A stretch of 64,000 bases of DNA from Williamsia soli (GTDB lineage: Bacteria; Actinomycetota; Actinomycetes; Mycobacteriales; Mycobacteriaceae): NCBI RefSeq assembly GCF_017377795.1, contig NZ_JAFRDR010000009.1:1-64000 (forward strand), in the 5' to 3' direction. This document shows positions 7,978-17,154 of this stretch, one piece after another. Each line of letters opens with the position of its first letter. Position 1 is the first letter of the stretch. A model generated the notes under the pieces. That model worked only from the letters and a program-made list of their open reading frames with translations. It was not told the DNA's origin and did not search any database. Both the position numbers and the translations under genes were made by a program.

Positions 7978-9516
7978 ATGATGAAAAGCAAGGCTCTGCC
8001 GGGAGCGCTACTCGGGGCCGCAGTCGTGGCCCTGGTCGCGGTGCTCGTACTGATTTTCCTGCCGCGAAGCGCCGACGGGACCGCGAGCGCGCCTGCCTCC
8101 GTCCTGGCCTACAAATCACTCACCGAGGTCGCGACCGCGTTTGCCGATCAGCCGGGCGCGAAATACACCGGTTCGGTCACCGCGGGCGAGATGAAGATCA
8201 ACCTCACCGACGTCGAGGTGTCGGCCAGCGGCGATCTGCAGGGCCAGATCAAGGTCGGTGGAGAGTCCGCGGAGATCATCGGGGTCAACGGCCTGACGTA
8301 TGCCAAGGGTTCGGCCAGCTTCTGGAAGAGCCAGCTCGAGAAGCCGAAGATGAACTATGAGGCCGTCGCGAGCGGCTGGGCCAAGCTCGATCCGGCGACC
8401 TTCCCGAACCTCGGTTGGTTGCTGGCCCCTCCCAATCTCGCGTTCGCGCTGTCCAACGATGAGGAGGCGGTGGATCTGGAGTCCAAGGGACAGCCTGTCG
8501 GACTCGTCGACACTCCCGACGGCCGCTTCCTGCCTGCAGGCCTGCCCGATGTGATCGTCGAAGGCGACAGCACCTTTGTCTCGGGTGGCACCATGCGCGC
8601 CACCACCGGACCGGACAAGAACCTCACAACGGTCAACGGTCCGATCACGCAGACGGGCGGCGAGCGTGTCGAGGTGGACATCTCGGTGGAGCCCATCGGC
8701 CCCAACGAGATCGGACGGCTGTACGACCGGATCGATGCCCAGGCTCAGACCCTGGCCCACATCCCGGCCCCGTACCTGAGCCCGAACTTCGACGCCAGCG
8801 GATTCCGGCTCACGGTGTCACCGTGCTCGCCGCCGGTGTGCGAGTACATCGTCACCTACGTCGCCAGGACGCCCAACGCGACACAGCCCGGGTCCATCAC
8901 CGTGGTCGGCGACATGACGCTGACCCTCAACGATCGACCGGTCGGCGGAACGTGCACGCGCACCGTCACGGTTCCCCTCAACGGTCAGGGCGAGACGCGC
9001 TGCCCGTTCACGGTTCCCAACCAGGACGGCACCCTCAAAGGCGATGTGAGTTACGTGTTCACCGCCTACGTCGATCAGGACCCCACGGTGCTGACCCGCG
9101 CCCTTGCCGCCAACGAGCAGATCTCCACTGCCCAGGCGGAGGGCATCTGGACCCCGACCGGTTTCAAGGGCGACCTCGCCGCCAGGGACTACAACCTGCA
9201 GGTGACCGGCGCACCGTCGACCTACACCTACGTCGTGAACGACGAGGCCTTCGACGGACGCGCTCCCGACGGCACCCTGCTGATGACCTTCGGCCCCGGC
9301 TATTCAGCCAACATCGGCGGCGATGGCGCGCTGGACACCGGTTGGGCGGGCACCGATGCCCTCATCGACACCGCCAGAGCACAGATCAAGGCGGCCCGGT
9401 CGACACCGGTGCGCTGGGTCTTCGCCGAACAGGATGCCGCGGATGCGACGGCAAAGACACTCGAGGACAACGGGGTACGAGGTATCGACATCGTGGTGAT
9501 ACCACCGGCCGGGTAG
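7978..9516 (+). CDS. Membrane-anchored protein with a Tox-REase-5-like C-terminus lacking the catalytic motif
   Basis: 512 residues. A short N-terminus and one membrane helix (about 5-27) suggest an outward-facing protein; there is no lipobox Cys. Residues 40-260 look like an LppX/LprG-type beta-rich fold. A Cys-containing Ig-like region (about 270-390) carries a CSPPVC pair. The last 90 residues follow the layout I recall for the restriction-endonuclease-fold toxin domain Tox-REase-5: 'FDGxxxDGTLL', 'GPGY', then 'ARAQIKAA..TPVRWVFAE' and 'GIDIVVIPP'. Where active members have E-A-K before GPGY, this protein has M-T-F, so nuclease activity is unlikely. The start is the first of two adjacent ATGs after GGGGG. 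The domain call is from memory of the family. Confidence 0.6.
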   Translation: MMKSKALPGALLGAAVVALVAVLVLIFLPRSADGTASAPASVLAYKSLTEVATAFADQPGAKYTGSVTAGEMKINLTDVEVSASGDLQGQIKVGGESAEIIGVNGLTYAKGSASFWKSQLEKPKMNYEAVASGWAKLDPATFPNLGWLLAPPNLAFALSNDEEAVDLESKGQPVGLVDTPDGRFLPAGLPDVIVEGDSTFVSGGTMRATTGPDKNLTTVNGPITQTGGERVEVDISVEPIGPNEIGRLYDRIDAQAQTLAHIPAPYLSPNFDASGFRLTVSPCSPPVCEYIVTYVARTPNATQPGSITVVGDMTLTLNDRPVGGTCTRTVTVPLNGQGETRCPFTVPNQDGTLKGDVSYVFTAYVDQDPTVLTRALAANEQISTAQAEGIWTPTGFKGDLAARDYNLQVTGAPSTYTYVVNDEAFDGRAPDGTLLMTFGPGYSANIGGDGALDTGWAGTDALIDTARAQIKAARSTPVRWVFAEQDAADATAKTLEDNGVRGIDIVVIPPAG

Positions 9517-9517
9517 G

Positions 9518-11359
9518 TCAGGGCGACCGGACCACCTCGCCGATCCGCGCCGCACCCAGGTGCAACGCCAGACCCGGAGTCAACGGCCGCACCTGCAGCG
9601 CCGTGCCGGAGCCCCCGAGTTGGACGTAGGTCGAATGCAGGCCGGCCTGCACGGGAACGGTCACCGGTTCACCACCGGCGAGGCCGATCTGCAATTCACC
9701 GTCGGTGTTGGCGCAATACGGCAACGCCACCGTCCAGAGCCAGTCGAGGAGTGGCCCGTCCAGATCGATCGACGCCGGACCCGTGATCTCTGGATCGTCG
9801 CACGCACCTGCGCCGGCTTCAGTGGTCCGTCGCGGGGTGACCTCCGCGGGAGTCAGGTGCCCGTTGTCGTCGAGGACCTGGAGTTTGTCGGTCCATCGGC
9901 CGAACTCGGGCCGATCGTCCAGTCCGGCGAACACCTTGCTCACCTGGTTGTAGGGATAGGCGACCGGCAACAACACCAGCAACGGTAGCGGGTGGTCGAA
10001 CATCGGGGTGTCCTTCGCCTCCGCGAGCGAGGTCCGGGCGTTCGCCAGGTAGTCGGCGGTGGGGTCGTCGCGCCATTCTGTCGAGAATCGCACCGTCGAC
10101 ACGAGCGAACTCGCGATGAACGCGAACACCGCGGCGATTGCGACCGGCCGCAGCCAACGCTGCGCATCATCGACCCCGTGTGTCCGAGATCGTTTCGGCG
10201 CCAGCAGGATCAGAGTGAAGCCGATGGCGATCACCAGCGCGCTGTCGGGCAGGTAGCGGAGGGTCTGGGCGAGTTCGAGCGCGGTGTTCTCGCTGGTGCG
10301 ACTCCACAGCAGCGGCACCTGCAGCACCGCGACGTAGGCGATCACCGCTCCGATGACCCAGCCGGCCCGCTGTCGCGACCACAGCGCGTAGGCGATGGCA
10401 CCGACCACCAGCAGCCACCCTGCCGCCATCAGCCACCACGACGGGAAGCCCATCGGAGGGCTCGGGATCCACCGCTCCCAGAACCATGGTCCGCCAACGG
10501 TTCCCGGGACCACACCCTTGCTGATCGACCGCCATGCGAGCGCAATGGTCTGGGTGATCGAGTGCTCGCCCGCGGTGGCGGAGGTGAGCGTCGCATAGCC
10601 CACCGCCCACACAGCGGTGATCGCGATCAGACCGATCCACAGCCCACGAGCGGCGTTCCACGCCGAATGCACAGCGGCCCGCACTCCGCGGTCATCGGCG
10701 AGCAGGCACCACAGGAACGCTGTGGCCGCAGCGACCGGCGCGATCAGCACTGATTTCTCGAAAAACGCCAGCGCCACCACGAAGACCACCAGCGCACGGA
10801 TGATCACCCGGCGCCGATCCACCTCGCCCCGACACAGCTGCACCACATCCGCCGCCACGATTGCCATGCCGATCTGCAGCGGCAACGTGTTGAGGCCCGC
10901 AGCCCACCAGTTGTATGCGGGCACGGTCATCGGGGTGAACAGGTAGAAGGCGAGCGGCATCAAGACCGCGGGCCGACAACGACCGGCGATCACGACGAGC
11001 AACCGGAGCACCGCCAGCGACGCGAACAGCTGACCGATCACCAGTGTGATCGCGGGCAGCGCCCAGTTCAGCGGGGCGATCTCCGTGGTGATGCCTGCGA
11101 GGAGAAACGCTGCGGGCATGAGATGTCCGTCGTGGTCGTGCATGAGGAAGTCCCACGAGAACATCGACCCCTCCGACGCCCGGCCGATGAGGATGAGGTC
11201 GTCCCAATAGAAGTTCCCTCGGGCCACGAGCCAGGAGCGAACGGCGAGCTGGATCACGATCAGGCCCAGCGCCACCGGGACCACCCACCGCGCGGCCGGA
11301 GTCACCGCGCCGGCCGTGGGGCCGGTCGGTGACAGAAGTGTCGAAGCGCGCCGATGCAT
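9518..11359 (-). CDS. Polytopic membrane protein, GT-C-like
   Basis: 613 residues with about eleven hydrophobic segments in the first 430 and a soluble extracytoplasmic C-terminal part. An acidic pair (W-D-D-L) after the first helix and an 'HDHDGH' loop before the second resemble GT-C glycosyltransferases that use lipid-linked sugars. The acceptor and sugar are unknown. The start used is MHRRASTLL (ATG at 11359); the frame upstream only mirrors the divergent chorismate mutase gene. Its end is 1 base from the convergent gene that ends at 9516. Confidence 0.65.
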   Translation of the reverse strand: MHRRASTLLSPTGPTAGAVTPAARWVVPVALGLIVIQLAVRSWLVARGNFYWDDLILIGRASEGSMFSWDFLMHDHDGHLMPAAFLLAGITTEIAPLNWALPAITLVIGQLFASLAVLRLLVVIAGRCRPAVLMPLAFYLFTPMTVPAYNWWAAGLNTLPLQIGMAIVAADVVQLCRGEVDRRRVIIRALVVFVVALAFFEKSVLIAPVAAATAFLWCLLADDRGVRAAVHSAWNAARGLWIGLIAITAVWAVGYATLTSATAGEHSITQTIALAWRSISKGVVPGTVGGPWFWERWIPSPPMGFPSWWLMAAGWLLVVGAIAYALWSRQRAGWVIGAVIAYVAVLQVPLLWSRTSENTALELAQTLRYLPDSALVIAIGFTLILLAPKRSRTHGVDDAQRWLRPVAIAAVFAFIASSLVSTVRFSTEWRDDPTADYLANARTSLAEAKDTPMFDHPLPLLVLLPVAYPYNQVSKVFAGLDDRPEFGRWTDKLQVLDDNGHLTPAEVTPRRTTEAGAGACDDPEITGPASIDLDGPLLDWLWTVALPYCANTDGELQIGLAGGEPVTVPVQAGLHSTYVQLGGSGTALQVRPLTPGLALHLGAARIGEVVRSP

Positions 11360-11407
11360 CGGACCACTCTTACCAGTGGCCTCACCTCGCGTGGCACACT
11401 TGGGCGC

Positions 11408-11716
11408 GTGACTGCTGACCAGCCAATCGATCTGTCCGGGCTCAATCTGGGCTCTGACGTGGGCGATATCCCCGAAGACATCGAAGAGTTGCGCTCTGAG
11501 ATCGACCGTGTCGACGCAATCATCCTCGCTGCCATCAAGCGCCGCACCGCAGTCTCCAAGAAGGTCGGTCAAACCCGCATGGCCACCGGTGGCCCCCGCT
11601 TGGTGCACAGCCGTGAGATGAAGGTCCTCGACCGCTTCAGCGAGCTGGGTCAAGAAGGTCACACCCTCGCCATGTTGCTGCTCCGGCTCGGTCGCGGCCC
11701 GCTCGGTCGCCAGTAA
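11408..11716 (+). CDS. Chorismate mutase, AroQ-delta type
   Basis: 102 residues. It converts chorismate to prephenate for Phe/Tyr synthesis. The single helical domain has the active-site string 'LRSEIDRVDAIILAAIKRRT', a basic stretch 'SKKVGQTRM', 'RLVHSREMKVLDRF' and the C-terminal RLGRGPLGRQ. The short form with an R-L-G-R-G tail is that of the secondary-type M. tuberculosis Rv0948c, which is stimulated by DAHP synthase. The GTG start at 11408 is preferred over the ATG at 11354, which has no family-like N-terminus. Its position near pcrA is conserved. Confidence 0.92.
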   Translation: MTADQPIDLSGLNLGSDVGDIPEDIEELRSEIDRVDAIILAAIKRRTAVSKKVGQTRMATGGPRLVHSREMKVLDRFSELGQEGHTLAMLLLRLGRGPLGRQ

Positions 11717-11741
11717 CACCACCAACGTCTGTGCGTCTTCG

Positions 11742-13226
11742 TCAGCTCTCCGACCGCTGCATCAGCACACCGACGACGACCGCCGCAGCCAAGACCGCGA
11801 CGGATGCCACCAGCAGAGCGCTCTGCATTCCGCTCGCAAAGGCAACGTCGGCGTGGGCCGCGATCTGACCGCCTGCATGTGAGGCGCCTGCGAATGACTC
11901 TCTTGCCTTCTCCACTATCTCAGCAGGGACCCGCGGCAATTCGAGGTTGCTCCGGTATCCCTGAGTGAGAACACTGCCGAGAACCGCGATTCCGAGGGCG
12001 CCGCCGACCTCGCGGGACTGATCGTTCATCGCTGACGCCACGCCTTGCTGGGCCTTCGGGAGGGCGCCGGTGATGGCGCTGGTGGCCGGCGTCATGGCCG
12101 TACCCATCCCGATGCCGAGCGGGACGAGACCGGCCAGCAACAGCCAGTAGGAACTGTCGACACCGAGCCGCGACAGGACGAACATGCCCACCGCGACCAA
12201 CACCAGTCCGACGATGCAGACGGGCCGCGAACCGAACTTGTCGGTCAGCTTCGGGGAGAGTCGTGCCGAGGGCATCATGAACGCGGCCATCGGCAGCATC
12301 GAGACCGCCGACATCAGCGCCGAATCACCGCGCACCATCTGCAGGTATTGCAGGACAACGAAGATGAAGCCGAAAAAGGCGAAGAATTGCATGAAGATCG
12401 ACAGGCTGCCCGCGCTCAGGCCGCGATGGGTGAAGATGCGAGGGTTGAGCATCGGGTTCCCGGTGCGCAGTTCGAACAGGATGAACAGCGCCAAGATCAC
12501 GAGCCCGCCGACGATGCCGGCCAACGTCCGCGCACTGAGCCACCCGGCTTCGGGCGCCTCGATGATCGAGTAGACGACCACCACCAGCCCCGCGACGGAC
12601 AGCGCCGCGCCGATGAGGTCGAGCTTGGGCGCGGACGCATCGGCAGATTCCGGGACGACTCGCCAGGCGGCCACGATGGCGATGGCGGCCAATGCCACAT
12701 TCAGACCGAACACCGAACGCCACGAGAAGAACTCCAGCAATGTGCCCGAAGCCAGCAATCCGAGGATTGCGCTGCCGCCGGCGACGCCCGCCCAGACCCC
12801 AACCGCCTGCGGGCGTTTGTTGTCCGGAAACGTGCTGGTGATGGTCGACAGCGTGGCAGGCATGACGAGCGCGGCACCCAGTCCCATCAGCCCGCGCAGG
12901 CAGATCAACTCCGACGCCGACCCCGCGGTCATCGCCACGGCCGAGGCAACACCGAAGATCGACAATCCGGCCAGCAACGTCTTGCGACGGCCGTAGCGGT
13001 CTCCGATCGCCCCGGCCGGCAGCAGCAGCGAGGCGAAGATGAGCGAGTACGCGTCGATGATCCACGACAACTGCGTCTGACTCGCGTGCGTCGAACGCGC
13101 GATGTCGGGGAGGGCGACGTTCAGCGACGACATCGCGGCCACCACCGCCGCGAGGGCGAGGCACACCACAATCATCACGGCGCGGGTGTTGATCGGTTTC
13201 TGCGTTGTGGGAGACGTGGTCGTCAT
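11742..13226 (-). CDS. MFS drug exporter, DHA2 (EmrB/QacA) type
   Basis: 494 residues with about 14 hydrophobic segments, the count expected for DHA2 proton-driven multidrug exporters. Motif A appears as GDRYGRRKTLL near residue 75, and 'WAGVAGGSAILG' resembles motif C. The ATG at 13226 follows GAAGGATCAGCC; the frame extends upstream but without a ribosome site. It is divergent from a TetR gene with a palindromic operator between them, so export is probably induced by a ligand of that regulator. Confidence 0.92.
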   Translation of the reverse strand: MTTTSPTTQKPINTRAVMIVVCLALAAVVAAMSSLNVALPDIARSTHASQTQLSWIIDAYSLIFASLLLPAGAIGDRYGRRKTLLAGLSIFGVASAVAMTAGSASELICLRGLMGLGAALVMPATLSTITSTFPDNKRPQAVGVWAGVAGGSAILGLLASGTLLEFFSWRSVFGLNVALAAIAIVAAWRVVPESADASAPKLDLIGAALSVAGLVVVVYSIIEAPEAGWLSARTLAGIVGGLVILALFILFELRTGNPMLNPRIFTHRGLSAGSLSIFMQFFAFFGFIFVVLQYLQMVRGDSALMSAVSMLPMAAFMMPSARLSPKLTDKFGSRPVCIVGLVLVAVGMFVLSRLGVDSSYWLLLAGLVPLGIGMGTAMTPATSAITGALPKAQQGVASAMNDQSREVGGALGIAVLGSVLTQGYRSNLELPRVPAEIVEKARESFAGASHAGGQIAAHADVAFASGMQSALLVASVAVLAAAVVVGVLMQRSES

Positions 13227-13266
13227 GGCTGATCCTTCGGAGTGAACCCGACTTGGTTCGGAGTGT

Positions 13267-13286
13267 CGTTCCAATCATTTAGAACG
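13267..13286. promoter_or_regulatory. Candidate TetR operator between MFS and tetR genes
   Basis: CGTTCCAATCATTTAGAACG is a 20-base imperfect palindrome (outer five bases exact) centred in the 91-base divergent gap. TetR proteins usually bind such a site next to their own gene and repress both directions. Confidence 0.6.
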
Positions 13287-13317
13287 TCTTTCCAAAGCAT
13301 GACATACACTAGAGGGC

Positions 13318-13998
13318 ATGAGCAAGAGCGAACCGAAAAAGGCATCCCGCCGCACCAGCAGGCAGCGTGAGGCCGGCGCCGCCACCAGAGCCGAGACCCG
13401 GCGACGCATCCTGGCGGCAGCAATCGAAGTGTTTTCCGAAAGCGGTTATGCTGCAGCCACGGTCACAAAGATTGCCGAGCGCGCCGACGTCTCGGTGCAG
13501 AGCATCTACTCCTCGTGGGGCAACAAACGAGGTCTGTTACGCGGGATGTTGGAGTCGCAACTGATGGGCGGGCAGCCCGGAGCGGTCAACCCCCACGACA
13601 TGCCTGCGGCGATCCTCGACGCCTTCGATCCGACGACCGCGACCCCTCGAGAGCTGATCGCACATGCGACCCATCAGTTCCGACTGCTGACCGAGCGAGC
13701 CGCGGTGGGGTTCGGGACCTACGCGCAGGCTGCCGCGGTCGACCCCGAGGCCGCCACCGACTGGCAGAACCTGATGGAGATCAGACGTATGTCCATCCGG
13801 AATCTGATCGGCAACATCCCCGCCGATCAGCTCCGCCCCGAACTCACCCCGGAATCGGCAGGCGACACCGCGTGGGTGATCGCGAGCCCGCACACCCACG
13901 AACAACTGGTCGTCCGGGCCGGATTCACGTACGACGACTTCGAGGACTGGGTCCGCACCACACTGACTGCAGCGCTGCTGCCCGACGTTCCCACCTGA
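13318..13998 (+). CDS. TetR family transcriptional regulator of the divergent exporter
   Basis: 226 residues. A basic tail precedes the N-terminal HTH: 'TRRRILAAAIEVFSESGYAAATVTKIAERADVSVQSIYSSWGNK' spans about residues 26-70. The C-terminal ligand domain is not recognisable at subfamily level. The ATG lies just after an AT-rich CATACACT element that may serve as -10. Divergence from the DHA2 exporter suggests it represses export until a drug or metabolite binds. Confidence 0.9.
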   Translation: MSKSEPKKASRRTSRQREAGAATRAETRRRILAAAIEVFSESGYAAATVTKIAERADVSVQSIYSSWGNKRGLLRGMLESQLMGGQPGAVNPHDMPAAILDAFDPTTATPRELIAHATHQFRLLTERAAVGFGTYAQAAAVDPEAATDWQNLMEIRRMSIRNLIGNIPADQLRPELTPESAGDTAWVIASPHTHEQLVVRAGFTYDDFEDWVRTTLTAALLPDVPT

Positions 13999-14098
13999 CT
14001 CGCGGGAACATTTCATCGGCCGCCGATCTCTTATCTCCGAAATGCAGCGAAGAAGCTGCAGGACAGCATCATCCACCTCCGCGAGAAAAGAGACCATC

Positions 14099-14311
14099 AT
14101 GGAAACCCAGTACTTCGACACCAATGCAGACGGCATCGTCGACACCATCGTCACCGACACGAATGGCGACGGATACGTCGACGTCACCGAATGGGACACC
14201 AACGCCGATGGCTACGCCGACGAGGCCGAGCTCGACACCGACTTCGACGGTTATGTCGACACCTACGCCTCTGATGTCGACTACGACGGGTTCTACGACA
14301 TCGTCGTCTGA
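14099..14311 (+). CDS. 70-residue Asp-rich protein with DxNxDG calcium-loop-like repeats
   Basis: The protein consists almost wholly of repeats such as DTNADGIVD, DTNGDGYVD, DTNADGYAD, DTDFDGYVD and DVDYDGFYD, spaced about 10-11 residues apart. These look like EF-hand or thrombospondin-type-3 calcium loops without the flanking helices. There is no signal peptide or membrane segment. The ATG is preceded by GAGAAAAGAGACC. A strong terminator follows immediately, so it is a single-gene unit. Metal binding is inferred from the repeats; a cellular role cannot be given. Confidence 0.75.
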   Translation: METQYFDTNADGIVDTIVTDTNGDGYVDVTEWDTNADGYADEAELDTDFDGYVDTYASDVDYDGFYDIVV

Positions 14312-14323
14312 CACCGGCCACAC

Positions 14324-14354
14324 ACCGGGTCACCTCTCGTCGAGGTGGCCCGGT
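14324..14354 (+). terminator. Rho-independent terminator after the Asp-rich small gene
   Basis: ACCGGGTCACCTC (14324-14336) pairs with GAGGTGGCCCGGT (14342-14354) around a 5-base loop, with one T-G pair. TTTTCG and a further TATTT follow. Confidence 0.9.
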
Positions 14355-14467
14355 TTTCGTCGTATTTCACCAGGCTGTTCATCTGCTGCTCACAGCCGCC
14401 TACCAGGTTCGACGCTCAAAATGGACATCACCGAGCGATGAACTCACGACGAAGAAGAGGTACGACG

Positions 14468-15337
14468 ATGATCGCCACTGCTGCGCTTTTCGGTCTCGAC
14501 ACCGACATCGCGGTGTCGGTCACCGCACCCGAGCACACGGACCGGGCCACCGCCCATGTCGCCGCGCTCGCAGAACGGCTCGACCGCACCGTGAACCGCG
14601 CGCGACCGACCGCAGAACTCTTCGCACTCGACCTCGCCGAGGGGCAGCCGGTGATGGTGTCCTCGCTCCTCGACCAGCTCATCATCGAGGCGCTCTTCTT
14701 CGACGACCTCACCGACGGTGCGACGCGGGCGGTGCGACGCTCGGACACACCGGATTACCGCTACCTGCCGGGGGTGACCTTCTCCGCCTCGGCGACCGGC
14801 ATGACGTCGGCCGTCAGTTCTCCGATACCCGTGTGGCACCGCGTGCAGATCGGTCGCGGAACGGTGACCGTGCCGAGCGAGGTCCGACTCGAACTGCTCG
14901 CCACCGCCCGGGCACTGCTGGCCGATCAGGCGAGTGCTCACCTGGCTGAGCAACTGGGCTGCGGGGTGCTGGTCCGGGTCGGTAACCTCGCCGCGACCGC
15001 GGGTGCCGTGCCGGCAGGCGGCTGGGATTGTGAAGCCCTCGGGGTGGAGTACCCCCTCGGCGCTGGTCAGGCAATCGCCCGGGTCACAGCAGCGGACTAC
15101 CGCACTCTGCCGGTGGCACCCGGTGATGCCCGGCCGCAGAGTTTCCTCGAGTGCGTGAGCGTCGTGGCCGAATCAGCTGCCCAGGCGCAGTCGGCCGGAC
15201 TCAGATCTCACGCCGATCCGGCCGCTGCGGCCCGGTGGCTCGCCGCCCAGGGCGTCACCGCACGTATCGACACCGCCGATTCGGGCGTGGTCCGGGTCGG
15301 CCGGGTGCCGGCGACCGGACACGCGCTCGCCGCCTGA
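14468..15337 (+). CDS. Degenerate ApbE-like (FAD:protein FMN transferase-like) protein
   Basis: 289 residues from the ATG at 14468, which follows AAGAGG; longer versions starting at 14345 or 14438 are possible. The opening '[30 protein letters not shown]' and the later '[19 protein letters not shown]' follow the ApbE layout. The hallmark G-A-x-x-K-G-x-A-x-D loop and the H-H-I-x-D-P metal region are not visible. A true ApbE with both motifs is encoded at 41225-42097. This copy is therefore likely an inactive paralogue or a protein with another role. Confidence 0.5.
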   Translation: MIATAALFGLDTDIAVSVTAPEHTDRATAHVAALAERLDRTVNRARPTAELFALDLAEGQPVMVSSLLDQLIIEALFFDDLTDGATRAVRRSDTPDYRYLPGVTFSASATGMTSAVSSPIPVWHRVQIGRGTVTVPSEVRLELLATARALLADQASAHLAEQLGCGVLVRVGNLAATAGAVPAGGWDCEALGVEYPLGAGQAIARVTAADYRTLPVAPGDARPQSFLECVSVVAESAAQAQSAGLRSHADPAAAARWLAAQGVTARIDTADSGVVRVGRVPATGHALAA

Positions 15338-15430
15338 GAGCGGAAACACGAAAGTGGCTCGACCGGTTATGTCGCTCGGGTGCAAGTACGACCCCAAGCC
15401 TGACTAGGCTGATGCTCAAGGTCACCAAGT

Positions 15431-15448
15431 GCAGATTTGGCAATCTGC
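15431..15448 (+). promoter_or_regulatory. Short perfect hairpin in the pgi leader
   Basis: GCAGATT-TGGC-AATCTGC forms a 7-bp stem with a tetraloop, ending 23 bases before the pgi ATG and just upstream of its AAGGGG ribosome site. It could affect translation start or mark a binding site. Confidence 0.5.
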
Positions 15449-15471
15449 AACCGATGAAGGGGTCTGTCGAC

Positions 15472-17154
15472 ATGAGCAGCGGTCCGAGCGAGTCAACCCG
15501 GGAGTTCGACCTCACCGGCTCCCACGCCTGGCAGGAACTGTCCGCACACCAACCGCACGTCTACGCGATGCACCTTCGCGAGATCTTCGCGGTCGACCCC
15601 AAGCGAGGGGCCGAACTCACAATCGACGTCGGCGATCTCCACATCGACTACTCCAAACACCGGGTTCTGCGCGAGACCATCGAGTTGCTGCTGGGTCTGG
15701 CACGCGAGGTCGGCCTGGCCGAGAAACGCGACGCCATGTTCTGGGGCGAGCACATCAACACCTCTGAAGACCGTGCCGTGCTGCACACCGCGCTGCGCCT
15801 GCCCCGCGACGCGACGTTGAAGGTCGACGGCCAGGACGTGGTGCACGACGTACACGAAGTCCTCGACGCCATGGGAGCGTTCACCGACAAGCTCCGATCC
15901 GGTGAGTGGAAGGGCCACACCGGCAAGTCGATCAAGACCGTCGTCAACATCGGTATCGGCGGTTCCGACCTCGGACCGGTGATGGTCTACCAGGCACTAC
16001 GGCACTACGCCGACACCGACATCCGCTGTCGCTTCGTCTCCAACGTCGACCCCGCCGACCTCGTCTCCACCCTCGCCGACCTCGACCCCGAGACGACGCT
16101 GTTCGTCATCGCCTCGAAGACATTCACCACGCTGGAGACACTGACCAACGCGTCAGCTGCACGCAGGTGGCTCCTCGACAAGTTGGGCGCCGGCGACGAC
16201 GCCGTCGCCAAACACTTTGTCGCAGTCAGCACCAACGCCGAGAAGGTGTCGGCATTCGGCATCGACACAGCCAACATGTTCGGATTCTGGGACTGGGTCG
16301 GCGGACGCTACTCGGTGGATTCCGCGATCGGCCTGTCAGTGATGGCCGCCATCGGCAAGGATGCCTTCGCCGACTTCCTCGACGGATTCAACATCGTCGA
16401 TCGGCACTTCCGCACCGCGCCGCTGCACCAGAACGCACCGGTGATCCTCGGCCTCATCGGCCTCTGGTACTCGAACTTCTGGGACACCGCGTCCCGCGTG
16501 GTACTGCCCTACTCCAACGATCTGTCCCGGTTCGCGGCGTATCTGCAGCAGCTCACCATGGAGTCGAACGGCAAATCTGTTGACACCCACGGCCACCACG
16601 TCACCACCGACACCGGTGAGATCTTCTGGGGCGAACCCGGCACCAACGGCCAGCATGCGTTCTACCAGTTGCTGCACCAGGGCACCCGGATGGTTCCCGC
16701 CGACTTCATCGGGTTCGCCGAGCCCACCGACGATCTCCCTACCGCCGATGGCACCGGCAGCATGCATGACCTGTTGATGAGCAATTTCTTCGCTCAGACC
16801 AAGGTGCTGGCATTCGGCAAGACCGCCGACGAGGTCGCCGCCGAAGGTGTCGACCCACATGTGGTGGCGCACAAGGTGATGCCGGGTAACCGGCCGTCGA
16901 CCTCGATCCTGGCACCGAAACTGACCCCGTCGGTGGTGGGTCAGTTGATCGCGCTCTACGAGCATCAGGTGTTCGTCGAAGGCGCGGTGTGGGGCATCAA
17001 CAGCTTCGACCAATGGGGTGTGGAGCTCGGCAAGAAGCAGGCGTCCGAGCTCCTCAAGGTGATCACCGAGGACGAATCGCCCGAGGCGCACGATGACTCG
17101 TCCACCGACTCGCTGGTGCGCTGGTACCGGACGCACCGGGGCCGCAGCGCGTGA
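15472..17154 (+). CDS. pgi: Glucose-6-phosphate isomerase
   Basis: 560 residues. It interconverts glucose-6-phosphate and fructose-6-phosphate in the cytosol. Visible signatures are [12 protein letters not shown] near residue 160, 'ESNGKSVD' with the catalytic Glu near 365, [12 protein letters not shown] with the catalytic His, and '[15 protein letters not shown]' near the C-terminus. The ATG giving [12 protein letters not shown] follows AAGGGG; an ATG at 15454 is an alternative. The next gene starts inside its stop codon (GTGA). The place near chorismate mutase and pcrA mirrors Rv0946c. Confidence 0.97.
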   Translation: MSSGPSESTREFDLTGSHAWQELSAHQPHVYAMHLREIFAVDPKRGAELTIDVGDLHIDYSKHRVLRETIELLLGLAREVGLAEKRDAMFWGEHINTSEDRAVLHTALRLPRDATLKVDGQDVVHDVHEVLDAMGAFTDKLRSGEWKGHTGKSIKTVVNIGIGGSDLGPVMVYQALRHYADTDIRCRFVSNVDPADLVSTLADLDPETTLFVIASKTFTTLETLTNASAARRWLLDKLGAGDDAVAKHFVAVSTNAEKVSAFGIDTANMFGFWDWVGGRYSVDSAIGLSVMAAIGKDAFADFLDGFNIVDRHFRTAPLHQNAPVILGLIGLWYSNFWDTASRVVLPYSNDLSRFAAYLQQLTMESNGKSVDTHGHHVTTDTGEIFWGEPGTNGQHAFYQLLHQGTRMVPADFIGFAEPTDDLPTADGTGSMHDLLMSNFFAQTKVLAFGKTADEVAAEGVDPHVVAHKVMPGNRPSTSILAPKLTPSVVGQLIALYEHQVFVEGAVWGINSFDQWGVELGKKQASELLKVITEDESPEAHDDSSTDSLVRWYRTHRGRSA

